Assembly: GCA_041392805.1 (NCBI GenBank)
Contig: JAWKLJ010000002.1
Location: 449,001 to 513,000 of the forward strand
Length of the DNA stretch: 64,000 nt
From: Saprospiraceae bacterium
GTDB lineage: Bacteria > Bacteroidota > Bacteroidia > Chitinophagales > Saprospiraceae
Direction of reading: 5' to 3'
In this document: piece after piece, positions 16,261 to 25,399 of the stretch
Layout: every line of letters starts with the position of its first letter
Numbering within the stretch: position 1 is the first letter of the stretch
Program-made: the position numbers and the translations under genes
Notes under the pieces: generated by a model
The model's input: the letters and a program-made list of their open reading frames with translations, nothing else
Database searches by the model: none
Told to the model about the DNA's origin: nothing

Positions 16261-19200
16261 TCAGGAACGAACAGCACTTGGCGAGCACCCAAACTCCTTC
16301 CCAAAAGCTCGGGAAAAATAGTTCGGATCGGAAAAACCGAGATCGTAGGCAATCTCGGAAATAGACAGATCGGTATTTAGTAGCAAATCTTTGGCCCGGT
16401 GCAAGCGTACCTTCCGGATAAAACTCATCGGCGACTCACCCGTCAGCGCTTTCATCTTCCGGAAAAGTTGCGTGGAACTAAGGCCTAAGGCTTTACAAAG
16501 GTAGGGAATATCAAGATCTGCATCCGTTATTTTTTCGTCGATGGTTTGCCGGATCTTTTGCAGGAAGAGATCGTCGATGGAAGGTGATGGAGCGGCTTGC
16601 TTGCCTTCCAATGCAAAGCTGAATATCGGTTGTACCGATTTGGCATAGTGCGCCTGTAAGGCCTGACGCAGCGCCACCAGTTTTTCCAAACGAATGAACA
16701 GCTCCGCTTTATCAAAGGGTTTCATCAGGTAGGCGTCAGCTCCGAATTTAAGCCCCTTGATCCGATCCTCTTGGGTAGCCCTGGCGGTGAGTAAGATGAT
16801 GGGGATGTGGCTGGTGCGTTCATCTTGTTTTAAGGTTTCGACGACTCCAAAGCCATCTTTTTCGGGCATCATCACATCGCTGATGATGATGTCGGGAATG
16901 GTTTTGATGGCTTTTTCAATGCCGATGGCCCCATTTGGTGCGGTTTGTATGTTGTACTGCGTTTGCAGCAAGGATTGAATATAAATCACTACGTCAACGT
17001 TATCGTCGATAAGCAGTAGGCTAGGTAGTGCAGCGTTGTATTCCTCTGTAGCTATAAAAATGGGTGATTCCTGGCCTCTGTCGATGTCTAGATGCTGATA
17101 TCCTTCTTCCTTTTTGTCTGCTTTTCGTCGAATGGGGAAGTGAATGTTAAAGATGGTTCCCCGTCCCATATTACTTTCTACCGCAATTTTTCCTTCCAGC
17201 ACGCTGACCAGTTCTTTTACCAGCGCCAGGCCAATGCCCGTTCCATTTCCCTGTCGACTTTCCACGTTATCTACCTGGTAGAAGCGATCAAAGATGTGAG
17301 GTAAAGCTTCAGCGGGAATGCCGATGCCATTATCCTGGACTTCAAGTGCAAACTGATGGTCTGTTTGTTCGAGGTATAAGCTGATTTTTCCGTTTTCGGC
17401 CGTAAATTTGATCGCATTCGTCAATAAATTAGAAAGAATCTGGCGATACATCTCTTCATCCATGTCCATCCATAGCTGCTCCATATTGCTAGTGATCGAG
17501 AGCTTAATTTGTTTCTTCTCTGCCAGAGATTGATAAGATTCACCAATATATTGAGAATAGGAAACCACTTCGATTTGTTGATAATGGGGCTGCAGGGCAT
17601 TATTGTCCAATTTGGATAAATCCAGTAGTTGATTGATCAAATGGAGTAATTTTTGGCCATTTCTCCGGATCAGTTGCATCGCCTTGGGCATATCGGTTGT
17701 TGTCTCGGCTATACCCAAGATGACTGTCAAAGGTGTCCTAAATTCGTGGGTGATGTTGGTGTAAAAACGAGAACGAAGCTTTTCCATGGCTTTGGTCTGT
17801 TTGGCTTCGCTTTTAGCCAGTTGGCGTGATAAGATGAAGCGATATAAATAATAGAAGCCGATGCTGAACAGGAGCAAGTAAACCGAAAGGGCCCAGGTGG
17901 TTTTCCAGATGGGCGGATGAACAATGATCGTCAATGGCTTCGGTAACTCATTCCAGCGGCCGTCGCTATTCTGTCCCTGCAACCGTAATATGTAATTTCC
18001 AGGATCCAGATGGGCCAGGTCCAAGGTGTTTTGCGTCTGAACGTCTACCCATTCGGGATCGTTCCCCTCGGTCAGCGAATAGCGATACCGATGGCGATCT
18101 GGGTTTCGAAAATCCAATACAGCAAATTGCAGGCGAAGGGGACTTTCCCGGTGGGACAAGGCCAGACGCCCGCTGGCCCAGGCTGTTGCTTTAAGCGCTT
18201 TCATTTTTTGAGTCTCCGAATCAATATGAGAAACAGCCAGAATCGTTACCGGTGAAGCAGTTTTATCCACGTTCAGTAAGTCAGAGGGGGAAAAGAAATT
18301 AATACCCTTTTCTCCGGCAGCCAGGATGGTATTTGTCTGCGCATGGTAGTGCAGGTCTTCCGTCCAGCATTGCAATCCATCCTGTTCATTAAAATGGGTG
18401 AAAGTTTCGGCCTTAGGTTCAAAGCAGGAAATGCCTTTCAGCGTATTTAGCCAGAGTAGTCCCTGGCGATCAAAGGCCAGATCAAAGACGACATTCGAGG
18501 GGAGTCCGTCCTGAGTGGTGTAATGGACAAAGCTTTCCGTTTCCGGGTCGTAGCGATTGAGGCCACCGCCGTTGGTGGAAATCCAGATGTAACCGTTTGG
18601 CCCTTCGACGACGCTGTAGGTATAGTTATTGGAAATGACGCCGGCTTTACCTTGTTGATAGCTAAATAGCTTTACTTCACCAGAGGCCTTTTCGATCCGG
18701 CTAATCCCGCCGATATTTCCGCAAACCCAAATATAGCCCTTGCTGTCGGCCGTCAATTTTTGCAGACCGTAGGTGGCCAGTGCATTGGGTTGTTCGCTGT
18801 TGACACTCCAGTGGTCAAAGTCAATTGGAAGGGCCTGGTCAGTTCGGTACAGCTCTTCCCGATCGATCCGGAATAAGCCATATTCCCAGGTACTCACCCA
18901 CAGATCACCATCATGGTCGAAGGCTGCGTAGAACACCGTCTTTACCGGCCGGCCGGCCCTTTGGGTCGTTAAAACCGGTGTGGATCGCCCGCTAGTCGGG
19001 TCAAAACGGAAAAGACCGCCTTCGGTAGCCAGCCAGAGTAAGCCCTGCGGGCCTACCGTAAGGTTATTAATGAAATACTTTTGCGGATACACCTCTTGTA
19101 AACCGGTCATAGGGTCAAAACGGTAGAGATCTTGCTCCACACCAAACCAAATAGCGTTCTGGCGGTCCTGCCACAGACAATTGACGGTTGCTTGCCACTG

Positions 19201-20367
19201 ACTGGTTTTACTGTGATTGGTCAGCTGCAGATTTGGAAATTGGAACAGCTCCCGGCGCGGGTCAAAATAAAAAGCCCTGCGGTTCGGACTGCCAAACCAG
19301 ATCAGTCCGGAGCGATCTTCAAATATACTCCACAGGGCATTGGACAATAAATCGTGGGTATCAATCGCCCGGGCATCTAGTTGTTCCAGATGGCGGCGGT
19401 CTGGGGAAATACGCCAGATCTCGGTATAGCCGGCGATCCACAGATAGCCGCGCTGATCCTCGAGCATGCGCATGGGGCGGGTATTAGGTCGGCCCTCCTC
19501 CGTCTTCAGCTCAAAGTGGGTAACAGTGTCCGTGACCGGGTCATATACTCGCAGGCCATCTCCGGGATAACCGAACCAAACCTTACCTTGCTGGTCGCGG
19601 GTCATGCCATAAATATTGTAGTACAGCGTATCGCCACTAGCCGGGTCGATAAGTGGAAAAAAGCGGAAACGACCGCTTTCCCGATCGTAGTATTCAAAGC
19701 CGGCATTGGTGCCCAGGTAGATTCGCGTTGAATCAGCAATGATATTACTGCCACGGGTACCCTGCAGGTAACCTGCTTGTCCTGGTCTGGAAGGGAATCG
19801 TTGCGCTCTAGCGGTAGCGGGATCGAACCGAAAAAGCCCGGTCTCCGCCAGGATCCAGAGTTGACCCTCTTCATCTATATCGATGCGGTTCAGGTCGTTT
19901 CCCGGAATAGAAAATTCATTTTCCGGATCGTGAAGATAATGGGTAAATTGCTCGGTATGTGGGTCAAAAGCGTTCAGTCCTCCCTCGCGGGTGGCAATCC
20001 ATAGTTTTCCCGAAGGGTCCTGTGTAATGTCATTCACTACGGAAGAACTCAGTGAGTTGAGGTCGGATGGGTCAGAAATAAAGGTAGTAATTTGATGCCC
20101 ATCATGGCGATTCAAACCCGCAATCGTACAGATCCAGAGGTGTCCTTCTGCATCCTGAAAAAAATTCATAACGCCTCCTGGGCTGAGGCCATCTTTGTCA
20201 GATAACTCACTGACAAAAATAGCTTTTACCTGAGCCTGCAAGCTGATGGATAAAAGCGAAATAAAGAAAGCTAAAAACAGGGAGGTCCCGAAGGCCGGTC
20301 GGCAGCACCGGAAAAAAGCAGATGCTATATACTGGAAGCATTGGGGTATCCCTAGGTCTTGTTTCAA
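16261..20367 (-). CDS. Hybrid two-component system protein (propeller sensor, histidine kinase, receiver, AraC output)
   Basis: 1368 residues. After a signal sequence (FLAFFISLLSISLQAQ) come ~14 Reg_prop propeller repeats (GLWLATEGGLFRFDP type, to ~745), a Y_Y_Y domain (FRNPDRHRYRYSLTEGNDPEW), a membrane helix near 830, kinase His874 (HEFRTPLT), an ATPase domain (NLLTNAIKFT, DNGIGIP, GTGIGLALVKEL), a receiver with Asp1164 (DVMMPEKDGFG) and an AraC HTH at the C-terminus. Such proteins sense oligosaccharides in the periplasm and activate nearby utilisation loci; no SusCD pair is adjacent here. The start is unusual: no ATG lies between the upstream in-frame TGA (20392-20394) and the signal sequence, so a TTG at 20367 is used. 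Confidence 0.9.
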   Translation of the reverse strand: MKQDLGIPQCFQYIASAFFRCCRPAFGTSLFLAFFISLLSISLQAQVKAIFVSELSDKDGLSPGGVMNFFQDAEGHLWICTIAGLNRHDGHQITTFISDPSDLNSLSSSVVNDITQDPSGKLWIATREGGLNAFDPHTEQFTHYLHDPENEFSIPGNDLNRIDIDEEGQLWILAETGLFRFDPATARAQRFPSRPGQAGYLQGTRGSNIIADSTRIYLGTNAGFEYYDRESGRFRFFPLIDPASGDTLYYNIYGMTRDQQGKVWFGYPGDGLRVYDPVTDTVTHFELKTEEGRPNTRPMRMLEDQRGYLWIAGYTEIWRISPDRRHLEQLDARAIDTHDLLSNALWSIFEDRSGLIWFGSPNRRAFYFDPRRELFQFPNLQLTNHSKTSQWQATVNCLWQDRQNAIWFGVEQDLYRFDPMTGLQEVYPQKYFINNLTVGPQGLLWLATEGGLFRFDPTSGRSTPVLTTQRAGRPVKTVFYAAFDHDGDLWVSTWEYGLFRIDREELYRTDQALPIDFDHWSVNSEQPNALATYGLQKLTADSKGYIWVCGNIGGISRIEKASGEVKLFSYQQGKAGVISNNYTYSVVEGPNGYIWISTNGGGLNRYDPETESFVHYTTQDGLPSNVVFDLAFDRQGLLWLNTLKGISCFEPKAETFTHFNEQDGLQCWTEDLHYHAQTNTILAAGEKGINFFSPSDLLNVDKTASPVTILAVSHIDSETQKMKALKATAWASGRLALSHRESPLRLQFAVLDFRNPDRHRYRYSLTEGNDPEWVDVQTQNTLDLAHLDPGNYILRLQGQNSDGRWNELPKPLTIIVHPPIWKTTWALSVYLLLFSIGFYYLYRFILSRQLAKSEAKQTKAMEKLRSRFYTNITHEFRTPLTVILGIAETTTDMPKAMQLIRRNGQKLLHLINQLLDLSKLDNNALQPHYQQIEVVSYSQYIGESYQSLAEKKQIKLSITSNMEQLWMDMDEEMYRQILSNLLTNAIKFTAENGKISLYLEQTDHQFALEVQDNGIGIPAEALPHIFDRFYQVDNVESRQGNGTGIGLALVKELVSVLEGKIAVESNMGRGTIFNIHFPIRRKADKKEEGYQHLDIDRGQESPIFIATEEYNAALPSLLLIDDNVDVVIYIQSLLQTQYNIQTAPNGAIGIEKAIKTIPDIIISDVMMPEKDGFGVVETLKQDERTSHIPIILLTARATQEDRIKGLKFGADAYLMKPFDKAELFIRLEKLVALRQALQAHYAKSVQPIFSFALEGKQAAPSPSIDDLFLQKIRQTIDEKITDADLDIPYLCKALGLSSTQLFRKMKALTGESPMSFIRKVRLHRAKDLLLNTDLSISEIAYDLGFSDPNYFSRAFGKEFGCSPSAVRS

Positions 20368-20557
20368 AAGTTCAGGTTTGTTTTTCCAAAATCAACAGCC
20401 GATATGTTTCATACCAAGGCAATCGATTTAAATACTTGTTTATGGTTGTTGAAAGGTAAGGATTTTATTCAATACTGATGAAATTTCACGCCAGATAAGC
20501 TGGAATCGAAGTTGTTGATTTAGGTAAAGATAAGATTTGAGAACATGTTGATACATT

Positions 20558-21508
20558 TCATATTTTAATATTCGTCTTCACCAACACCTTGTCCCCTTTA
20601 TTCAAGATAGGAGCAGGCAGGCTCAATCGGATGGTTTCTGCCAAGCGGTCTAATAGATTGATCTTGGGCTCTCCCTTGACATAGATCAGGGAGATTTCCC
20701 TGGCACGAGGCGGGCCTTTGATCTCTTTGATCATCTCTTCTTGTTCGGCGGGGACATTCAAGGTCGCCAATTCGGGCAAAAAGGTAATACCGCCTCGGTT
20801 TTCGACAATCCGTCTCAGGGCATCGATCGAGTTGCTTTCGTAACTGAGGGTCGTTTCGATTCGCTTGCTGCGATCCAGTTGGCACATGTTATTGACCTGG
20901 TCACTAAAGCAATTTCCTTCGTTGAGCAGCCACAGTTGGTCTAGGTCAATTTGAGATAAATCAATGGTATCTTGTTTATACAGGTGATGCTCTGGTGACA
21001 GGAGGATATAGAATTTCTCATAAAACAAACTTTGGTATTGGAATTTGAGGGTGGTGCTAATGGGCGTAGAGATAATACCGCCATTTAGCTCCCGCTCCAT
21101 GATGCCTCTCACAATATCTTTGGTCATTAATTCCTTGATCGTCAGCTTGATATCGGGGTATTTTTTACTCAGGTTATTGATGAACAAAGGGGTTAGATAA
21201 GGTGATAGGGTAGGGATAATGCCGATGGTCAAAGCGCCTTTTACTTCTTCCTCTATCTGCATGGCAAAATCCCTCAACTGGTGCACTTCCAATAAAACAT
21301 TCTGGGCCCGTTCTAAAAATTTTTCGCCATTGGCTGTCAGGACGATCGGTTTTGATTGGCGATCAAAGAGTACAAACCCAAGTTCTTGTTCGAGCTTGGT
21401 AATTTGCTGGCTAATAGCCGACTGCGTAATATGTACTTTTTTGGCAGCTGCGCTAAAAGAACCTGTTTTACGCAGTAATAAAGCATATTCTAGTTGCTGG
21501 ATATTCAT
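20558..21508 (-). CDS. oxyR: OxyR-like LysR family peroxide-responsive regulator
   Basis: 316 residues. The N-terminal winged HTH (MNIQQLEYALLLRKTGSFSAAAKKVHITQSAISQQI) is LysR-type, followed by the two-lobed effector domain. Cys200 in GNCFSDQ and Cys209 are 9 residues apart, as in the redox pair Cys199/Cys208 of Escherichia coli OxyR, so disulfide sensing of peroxide is expected. Start at 21508 is chosen because MNIQQLEY is the family N-terminus. A TAGTTTTG box (21515-21522, minus strand) sits just before it. Divergent from the ankyrin pseudogene. Confidence 0.85.
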   Translation of the reverse strand: MNIQQLEYALLLRKTGSFSAAAKKVHITQSAISQQITKLEQELGFVLFDRQSKPIVLTANGEKFLERAQNVLLEVHQLRDFAMQIEEEVKGALTIGIIPTLSPYLTPLFINNLSKKYPDIKLTIKELMTKDIVRGIMERELNGGIISTPISTTLKFQYQSLFYEKFYILLSPEHHLYKQDTIDLSQIDLDQLWLLNEGNCFSDQVNNMCQLDRSKRIETTLSYESNSIDALRRIVENRGGITFLPELATLNVPAEQEEMIKEIKGPPRAREISLIYVKGEPKINLLDRLAETIRLSLPAPILNKGDKVLVKTNIKI

Positions 21509-21600
21509 TATTAGCAAAACTAATAATAGAATTGTAATTATTATGCCTTCTAATGCTGTTTTTGTTGTGTTTTAAGAAATATTTAAACTTGAATAAAACT

Positions 21601-21798
21601 ATGGACTTTTTCAGCCTCATTCGACAAGGAGAATTGGACGAAATCAAGCAACTTGTTGAAAAAGACAAGACCTTCTGCCCTTCTACTGGAGCAAGGTGCG
21701 GAAGTTAATCTTCAAAGCTATAATGGTTCAACAGCCCTTATTTATGCCGCTACGTTTGGGCAAACGGAGGTTGCAAAGTAGCTATTAGCCGCAGGGAA
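21601..21798 (+). pseudogene. Frameshifted ankyrin-repeat gene remnant
   Basis: The first frame reads MDFFSLIRQGELDEIKQLVEKDK and stops at 21706-21708. From about 21672 a shifted frame reads ALLLEQGAEVNLQSYNGST ALIYAATFGQTEVAK, a clear ankyrin repeat, and ends in a TAG, with LLAAGK continuing beyond it. So at least one frameshift and one stop have broken it, and only ~65 residues remain. The tandem array starts at its end. Ankyrin proteins are often encoded beside catalase genes in OxyR regulons; that role here is inference. Confidence 0.7.
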
Positions 21799-21800
21799 GT

Positions 21801-22320
21801 GAATCAAAATGGCAATTAAAATGAAAATCAAAATAAGACAGGCAGGAAGTGCACATGCTCACCTCATTTTGATTTTGATTACCATTTTAATTTTGATTAA
21901 AACACCCCATTCTAAGCCAGGGCGGTGAATCAAAATGGCAATTAAAATGAAAATCAAAATAAGACAGGCAGGAAGTGCACACGCTCACCTCATTTTGATT
22001 TTGATTCCCATTTTAATTTTGATTAAAACACCCCATTCTAAGCCAGGGCGGTGAATCAAAATGGCAATTAAAATGAAAATCAAAATAAGACAGGCAGGAA
22101 GTGCACACGCTCACCTCATTTTGATTTTGATTACCATTTTAATTTTGATTAAAACACCCCATTCTGAACCAGGGCGGTGAATCAAAATGGCAATTAAAAT
22201 GAAAATCAAAATAAGACAGGCAGGAAGTGCACACGCTCACCTCATTTTGATTTTGATTCCCATTTTGATTTTGATTCCCATTTTGATTTTGATTCCCATT
22301 TTGATTTTGATTAAAAAGCC
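21801..22320 (+). repeat. Tandem array, four copies of a 126-bp palindromic unit
   Basis: Copies begin at 21801, 21927, 22053 and 22179, exactly 126 bp apart and nearly identical. Each unit has an arm of AATCAAAATGG-type words, a central AGACAGGCAGGAAGTGCACACGC loop region (quoted in part) and a complementary arm of ATTTTGATT words, then ACACCCCATTCT. In the last copy the right arm is enlarged by three extra repeats of an 18-bp ATTTTGATTTTGATTCCC word. It fills the gap between the ankyrin remnant and the stop of the next gene. No spacers, so not CRISPR. Confidence 0.9.
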
Positions 22321-22322
22321 TC

Positions 22323-23426
22323 TTATTCCACCAGCACACCAACTAACTCTTCCGTAAACATAGCCTTCACTCCCCAGCCCCCGAATCGCTCCGTTACGAC
22401 AAACCAAACCTCATTATGGCCTTTCTTTAAATTCAAATTAACAGCATCAAAAAAACCGATGGTGCCGAGGTAGCGATAGTCTCGTGAGGTATAATCGTTT
22501 CTGCCCTGGTATTGGAGTTGACCATTGACGTAGACTTTCACAAAATCGCTATAACCAAAGGCCAGGTTTAGGTTTTGCTTTTTGGTGGATTGAAGGCTGA
22601 GTTTGCTTACTATTGTATTTTTGCCTTCTGATCGGCGGGCATGGCTCGCCAAATTAATAAGACCTGAATTTTCGGTTGTTATCTTTTTCCAATTAAAGCC
22701 GCTTTGGTCTTTTTTATTGAGTAAGGGTTTATTGTCAAAAAAATCATCGGCTACCAAGTCGGAGATTTGCCAACTTTGGATGATCTTTTGGTCAATGGGC
22801 GTATTCGAAGAAGGAGCGTCCGGATAGGTTTTGTTATCAATCTGGTAGGAGAAATTGGCAAAATGGACTGGCCCGGCAGCATTAACACCTAATTTTCCGG
22901 CAATTTGGCCTCTTTTTAATTCGCTAACGATTACAATGGGTTTTTCCATGTCATCAAAAAAGACCTGAGCTCCTAGCCCTTTTACCACAATTTTGAGATG
23001 GTGCCATTGATCCGGTACGAGTTTGATGGCTTGGCCATAACCCTCTCCATGATACAGTTGCCAGCCTGCCACTCCATTGAAATTGGGCGTGTACTGGCAG
23101 GCATCGGGGTTGCCGGATTGATGCGGGCGGACATAGAAATGTTCGCTATTATCGGCATCCACCGCTCTGAAATAAATACCGGGGAAATTGCGCGTAGCCG
23201 GGAAATTGAGATCTACCTCAATGGTGCCATTAAGAAAGTCTACCCCCTTAAGGAAAATACTCCCATCCTGGATACGAATGGAGGACTTGCCCTGAAAGGT
23301 TTCGGGACTTACTTTGGCTTGCCCATAGTCCCAATCACTTTCATTAAAAGGGGCTGCTATTTGCTGGGCAAAAAGGGGATAAATTGCGAGGCAAATGAGG
23401 TAAAAGATAGCGGTTGATTTTTTCAT
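22323..23426 (-). CDS. Secreted two-domain jelly-roll (concanavalin-like) protein
   Basis: 367 residues, signal peptide to LFAQQ. Residues ~25-200 look like a concanavalin/DUF1080-like beta-sandwich (FLNGTIEVDLNFP, GIYFRAVDADNSEHFYVRPHQ, WHHLKIVVKG, GKLGVNAAGPVHFANFSY). Residues ~215-365 appear to be a second beta-sandwich (LNLAFGYSDFVKVYVNGQLQY, NLKKGHNEVWFVVTERFGGWG). No catalytic residues are recognisable; binding of or activity on glycans is a family-level guess. The stop codon is 3 bp from the end of the 126-bp tandem array. Confidence 0.65.
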   Translation of the reverse strand: MKKSTAIFYLICLAIYPLFAQQIAAPFNESDWDYGQAKVSPETFQGKSSIRIQDGSIFLKGVDFLNGTIEVDLNFPATRNFPGIYFRAVDADNSEHFYVRPHQSGNPDACQYTPNFNGVAGWQLYHGEGYGQAIKLVPDQWHHLKIVVKGLGAQVFFDDMEKPIVIVSELKRGQIAGKLGVNAAGPVHFANFSYQIDNKTYPDAPSSNTPIDQKIIQSWQISDLVADDFFDNKPLLNKKDQSGFNWKKITTENSGLINLASHARRSEGKNTIVSKLSLQSTKKQNLNLAFGYSDFVKVYVNGQLQYQGRNDYTSRDYRYLGTIGFFDAVNLNLKKGHNEVWFVVTERFGGWGVKAMFTEELVGVLVE

Positions 23427-23444
23427 AAGGTAATATTTAAGTAA

Positions 23445-23607
23445 TAGACTTGTTCAACCAGCGCCTCAAATGGCTGCAAGCGGCAAATTTTATCTTGCAC
23501 TTCGTCAAAAAGCCTCGCCGATGCTACGGCATCGCCTGTGTTTTTTTTCTCGTTCAAAATAAAATTTGCTGCGCTTTCGCTCATTCAGGCCTGGCTGAAC
23601 AAGTCTA
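23445..23607. repeat. Palindromic element with TA-flanked ends (MITE-like)
   Basis: 161 bp between TAGACTTGTTCAACCAG and CTGGCTGAACAAGTCTA. The two halves are complementary almost throughout, including CAAATTTTAT-type blocks, and meet at CGATGCTACGGCATCG near 23530. The TA at both borders fits the TA target duplication of Tc1/mariner (IS630-like) elements, but no transposase is present. It lies 19 bp before the start of the jelly-roll protein gene, in its promoter region. Confidence 0.75.
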
Positions 23608-23810
23608 ATAGGACAAGTATCTTAAAAAACAACCACAGCTTCACGATTCAGATACGATCAAAACTGGTTCAATTGTGGGTCAAGTGTTCATTCAGGCTAT
23701 TTTCAGGCCCCTTCCCATCGATGGAAATCGTTTTTTTATACAATGAATGTGGACTAGCATATTAAAAAACGTTATTTTAGAAGTTATTTGACTGACACTT
23801 AATATCACCC

Positions 23811-25097
23811 ATGACTAATATTTCCGATAGAGACTATCTTGAATGTTGTAAAAGACTAATTAAGGAAAAATTCTCCCTTGGCAATGAGCAAGGAGAGATT
23901 CGTCGCAGAGATTTAGCCTTTTTGATAGAAGAGATAGCGGAGCAGGCTGGCGTCAAAATAAGTCTATCTACCCTAAAACGCATTTGGAAATCCGATTTTT
24001 CGCAAACACCACAGGTTGCCACCTTAAATGCTTTAGTAACTATTTTGGGCTATGAAGACTGGCACGCCTTCAAATCAAAATACCAGCTCCTTTCATTAGA
24101 AGAACCAAAAAGTGTGCATTGGCGCTTCTCTTTTCCGACCTGGGCGCTGCTACCCATTGCCTTATTAGCCGTTATTCCTTTATTGATGTTTTCGAGTAAT
24201 CAGCATGAACCAACGAGTGGGGTAGCAGTGAATGGAGAGGTACTGTTCTCCGCCAATAAAACCCTGGATATCGGAACGCCAAATACGGTCATTTTTAATT
24301 ATGACATCAGTGGAGTCAAAGCAGATAGCTTCTTTATTCAGCAGACCTGGAATCCTCAAAACAAGATCCCCATTCAGCCTGAATTTAACTACAAATCCTG
24401 TATTTACTATACACCAGGTTTTCATCATGCCAAACTGGTGGCAAATGAAACGGTCATTAAAGAGCTGTTGGTGAATATTGTGACAGATGGTTGGTTTCCT
24501 TTGGTGAAGTATCAGTTGACAGACCCGATTCCCATTTATGTGACCAACGAAGCCATAAAAAAAGGCACTGCCCTGAAGATGGAAAGAGCAGATTTGTTAA
24601 ACGCAGGCGTAGATATAGGAAAAGACTTTCTGCTGAGATATTATAATATCCAGGATTTTAATGACACGCCGAGCAATCAATTTGATTTTGAAACCCGATT
24701 TAGATGCGATTCCCTTCTTCAGCCAGTATGCCCATCTATGAGAATACTCATTATATGCGAAAGTGGGGTTTATTATATGCCCTTAATCCGGCAAGGATGT
24801 GAGGCAAATCTTGAATTTTACATAGGAGGGGAGTATCGTAGCGGTGGAAGCCACGACTTATCAGCGCTGGGAACGGATGTGTACCAATGGCAGGATTTGC
24901 GGCTTAATATAAGCCAGGGAATGGTTAGTGTTTACCTCAATGGCCGCCAATTGTATAATTTCCCCAACCAAGTGGATGTTGGGAAAATCAAAGGCTTAAT
25001 TTATACTTTTAACACGCTGGGAGAGGTGGCTAGTGTACGCCTGGAGAATCTGGAAACACAGGAAGTATATGCCTATCATGAATCAGTGCTTAGATAA
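23811..25097 (+). CDS. Membrane-anchored protein with N-terminal DNA-binding-like domain and extracytoplasmic LamG-like domain
   Basis: 428 residues. Residues 1-90 (ISDRDYLECCKRLIKEKF, ISLSTLKRIWKSD, VATLNALVTILGY) resemble an HTH/cytoplasmic regulatory domain found in Bacteroidota. A single membrane helix at about 107-126 (WALLPIALLAVIPLLMF) separates it from ~300 periplasmic residues, first an Ig/PKD-like fold (NKTLDIGTPNTVIFNYDISG) and then a concanavalin-like region (FETRFRC, WQDLRLNISQGMVSVYLNGRQ). The layout suggests a one-component membrane sensor, but no ligand or target is known. Repeat copy C begins at its stop codon. Confidence 0.6.
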   Translation: MTNISDRDYLECCKRLIKEKFSLGNEQGEIRRRDLAFLIEEIAEQAGVKISLSTLKRIWKSDFSQTPQVATLNALVTILGYEDWHAFKSKYQLLSLEEPKSVHWRFSFPTWALLPIALLAVIPLLMFSSNQHEPTSGVAVNGEVLFSANKTLDIGTPNTVIFNYDISGVKADSFFIQQTWNPQNKIPIQPEFNYKSCIYYTPGFHHAKLVANETVIKELLVNIVTDGWFPLVKYQLTDPIPIYVTNEAIKKGTALKMERADLLNAGVDIGKDFLLRYYNIQDFNDTPSNQFDFETRFRCDSLLQPVCPSMRILIICESGVYYMPLIRQGCEANLEFYIGGEYRSGGSHDLSALGTDVYQWQDLRLNISQGMVSVYLNGRQLYNFPNQVDVGKIKGLIYTFNTLGEVASVRLENLETQEVYAYHESVLR

Positions 25098-25100
25098 AAT

Positions 25101-25385
25101 CGGAGAATTGGCATTCCACTGGGCGGCAATGGGAAGTGGGAAGCCGGAAATGGGAAGTCGGAAATGAAATGAGAAGTGGGAAGTGGGAAGTGGGAAGTCG
25201 GAAATGAGAAGTGGGAAGTCGGAAATGAGAAGGCGGAAATGGGAAGTCGGAAGGCGGAAATGAGAAGTCGGAAAGGCTCAGGTGCGCAATTTTCCCACTT
25301 CCCACTTCCCCTTTTCCCACTTCCGCCTTCCCCCCTTCGCCTTCTAGCCTGAAAAACGGAAGATTTCCAGAAGTGTCAAAAATCG
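25101..25385 (+). repeat. Palindromic MITE-like element, copy C (expanded and decayed)
   Basis: 285 bp. The left end (CGGAGAATTGGCATTCCACTG) and right end (AAGTGTCAAAAATCG) are mutated forms of the ends of copies A, B and D. The centre AAAGGCTCAGGTGCGCAATTTTCCC is well preserved. The left arm has grown by many repeats of GGGAAGT(G/C)GG and GAAATGAGAAG words. No clear flanking duplication remains. It lies between convergent genes. Confidence 0.75.
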
Positions 25386-25399
25386 AAAAAGGGGTTACC

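Noticed and set aside
16049..16288. 79-codon frame after the hybrid sensor
   Set aside because: Low complexity and Cys-rich, overlaps the sensor stop, no family match.
21801..22320. Possible CRISPR array
   Set aside because: Units are contiguous and nearly identical over the full 126 bp, with no spacers and no cas genes.
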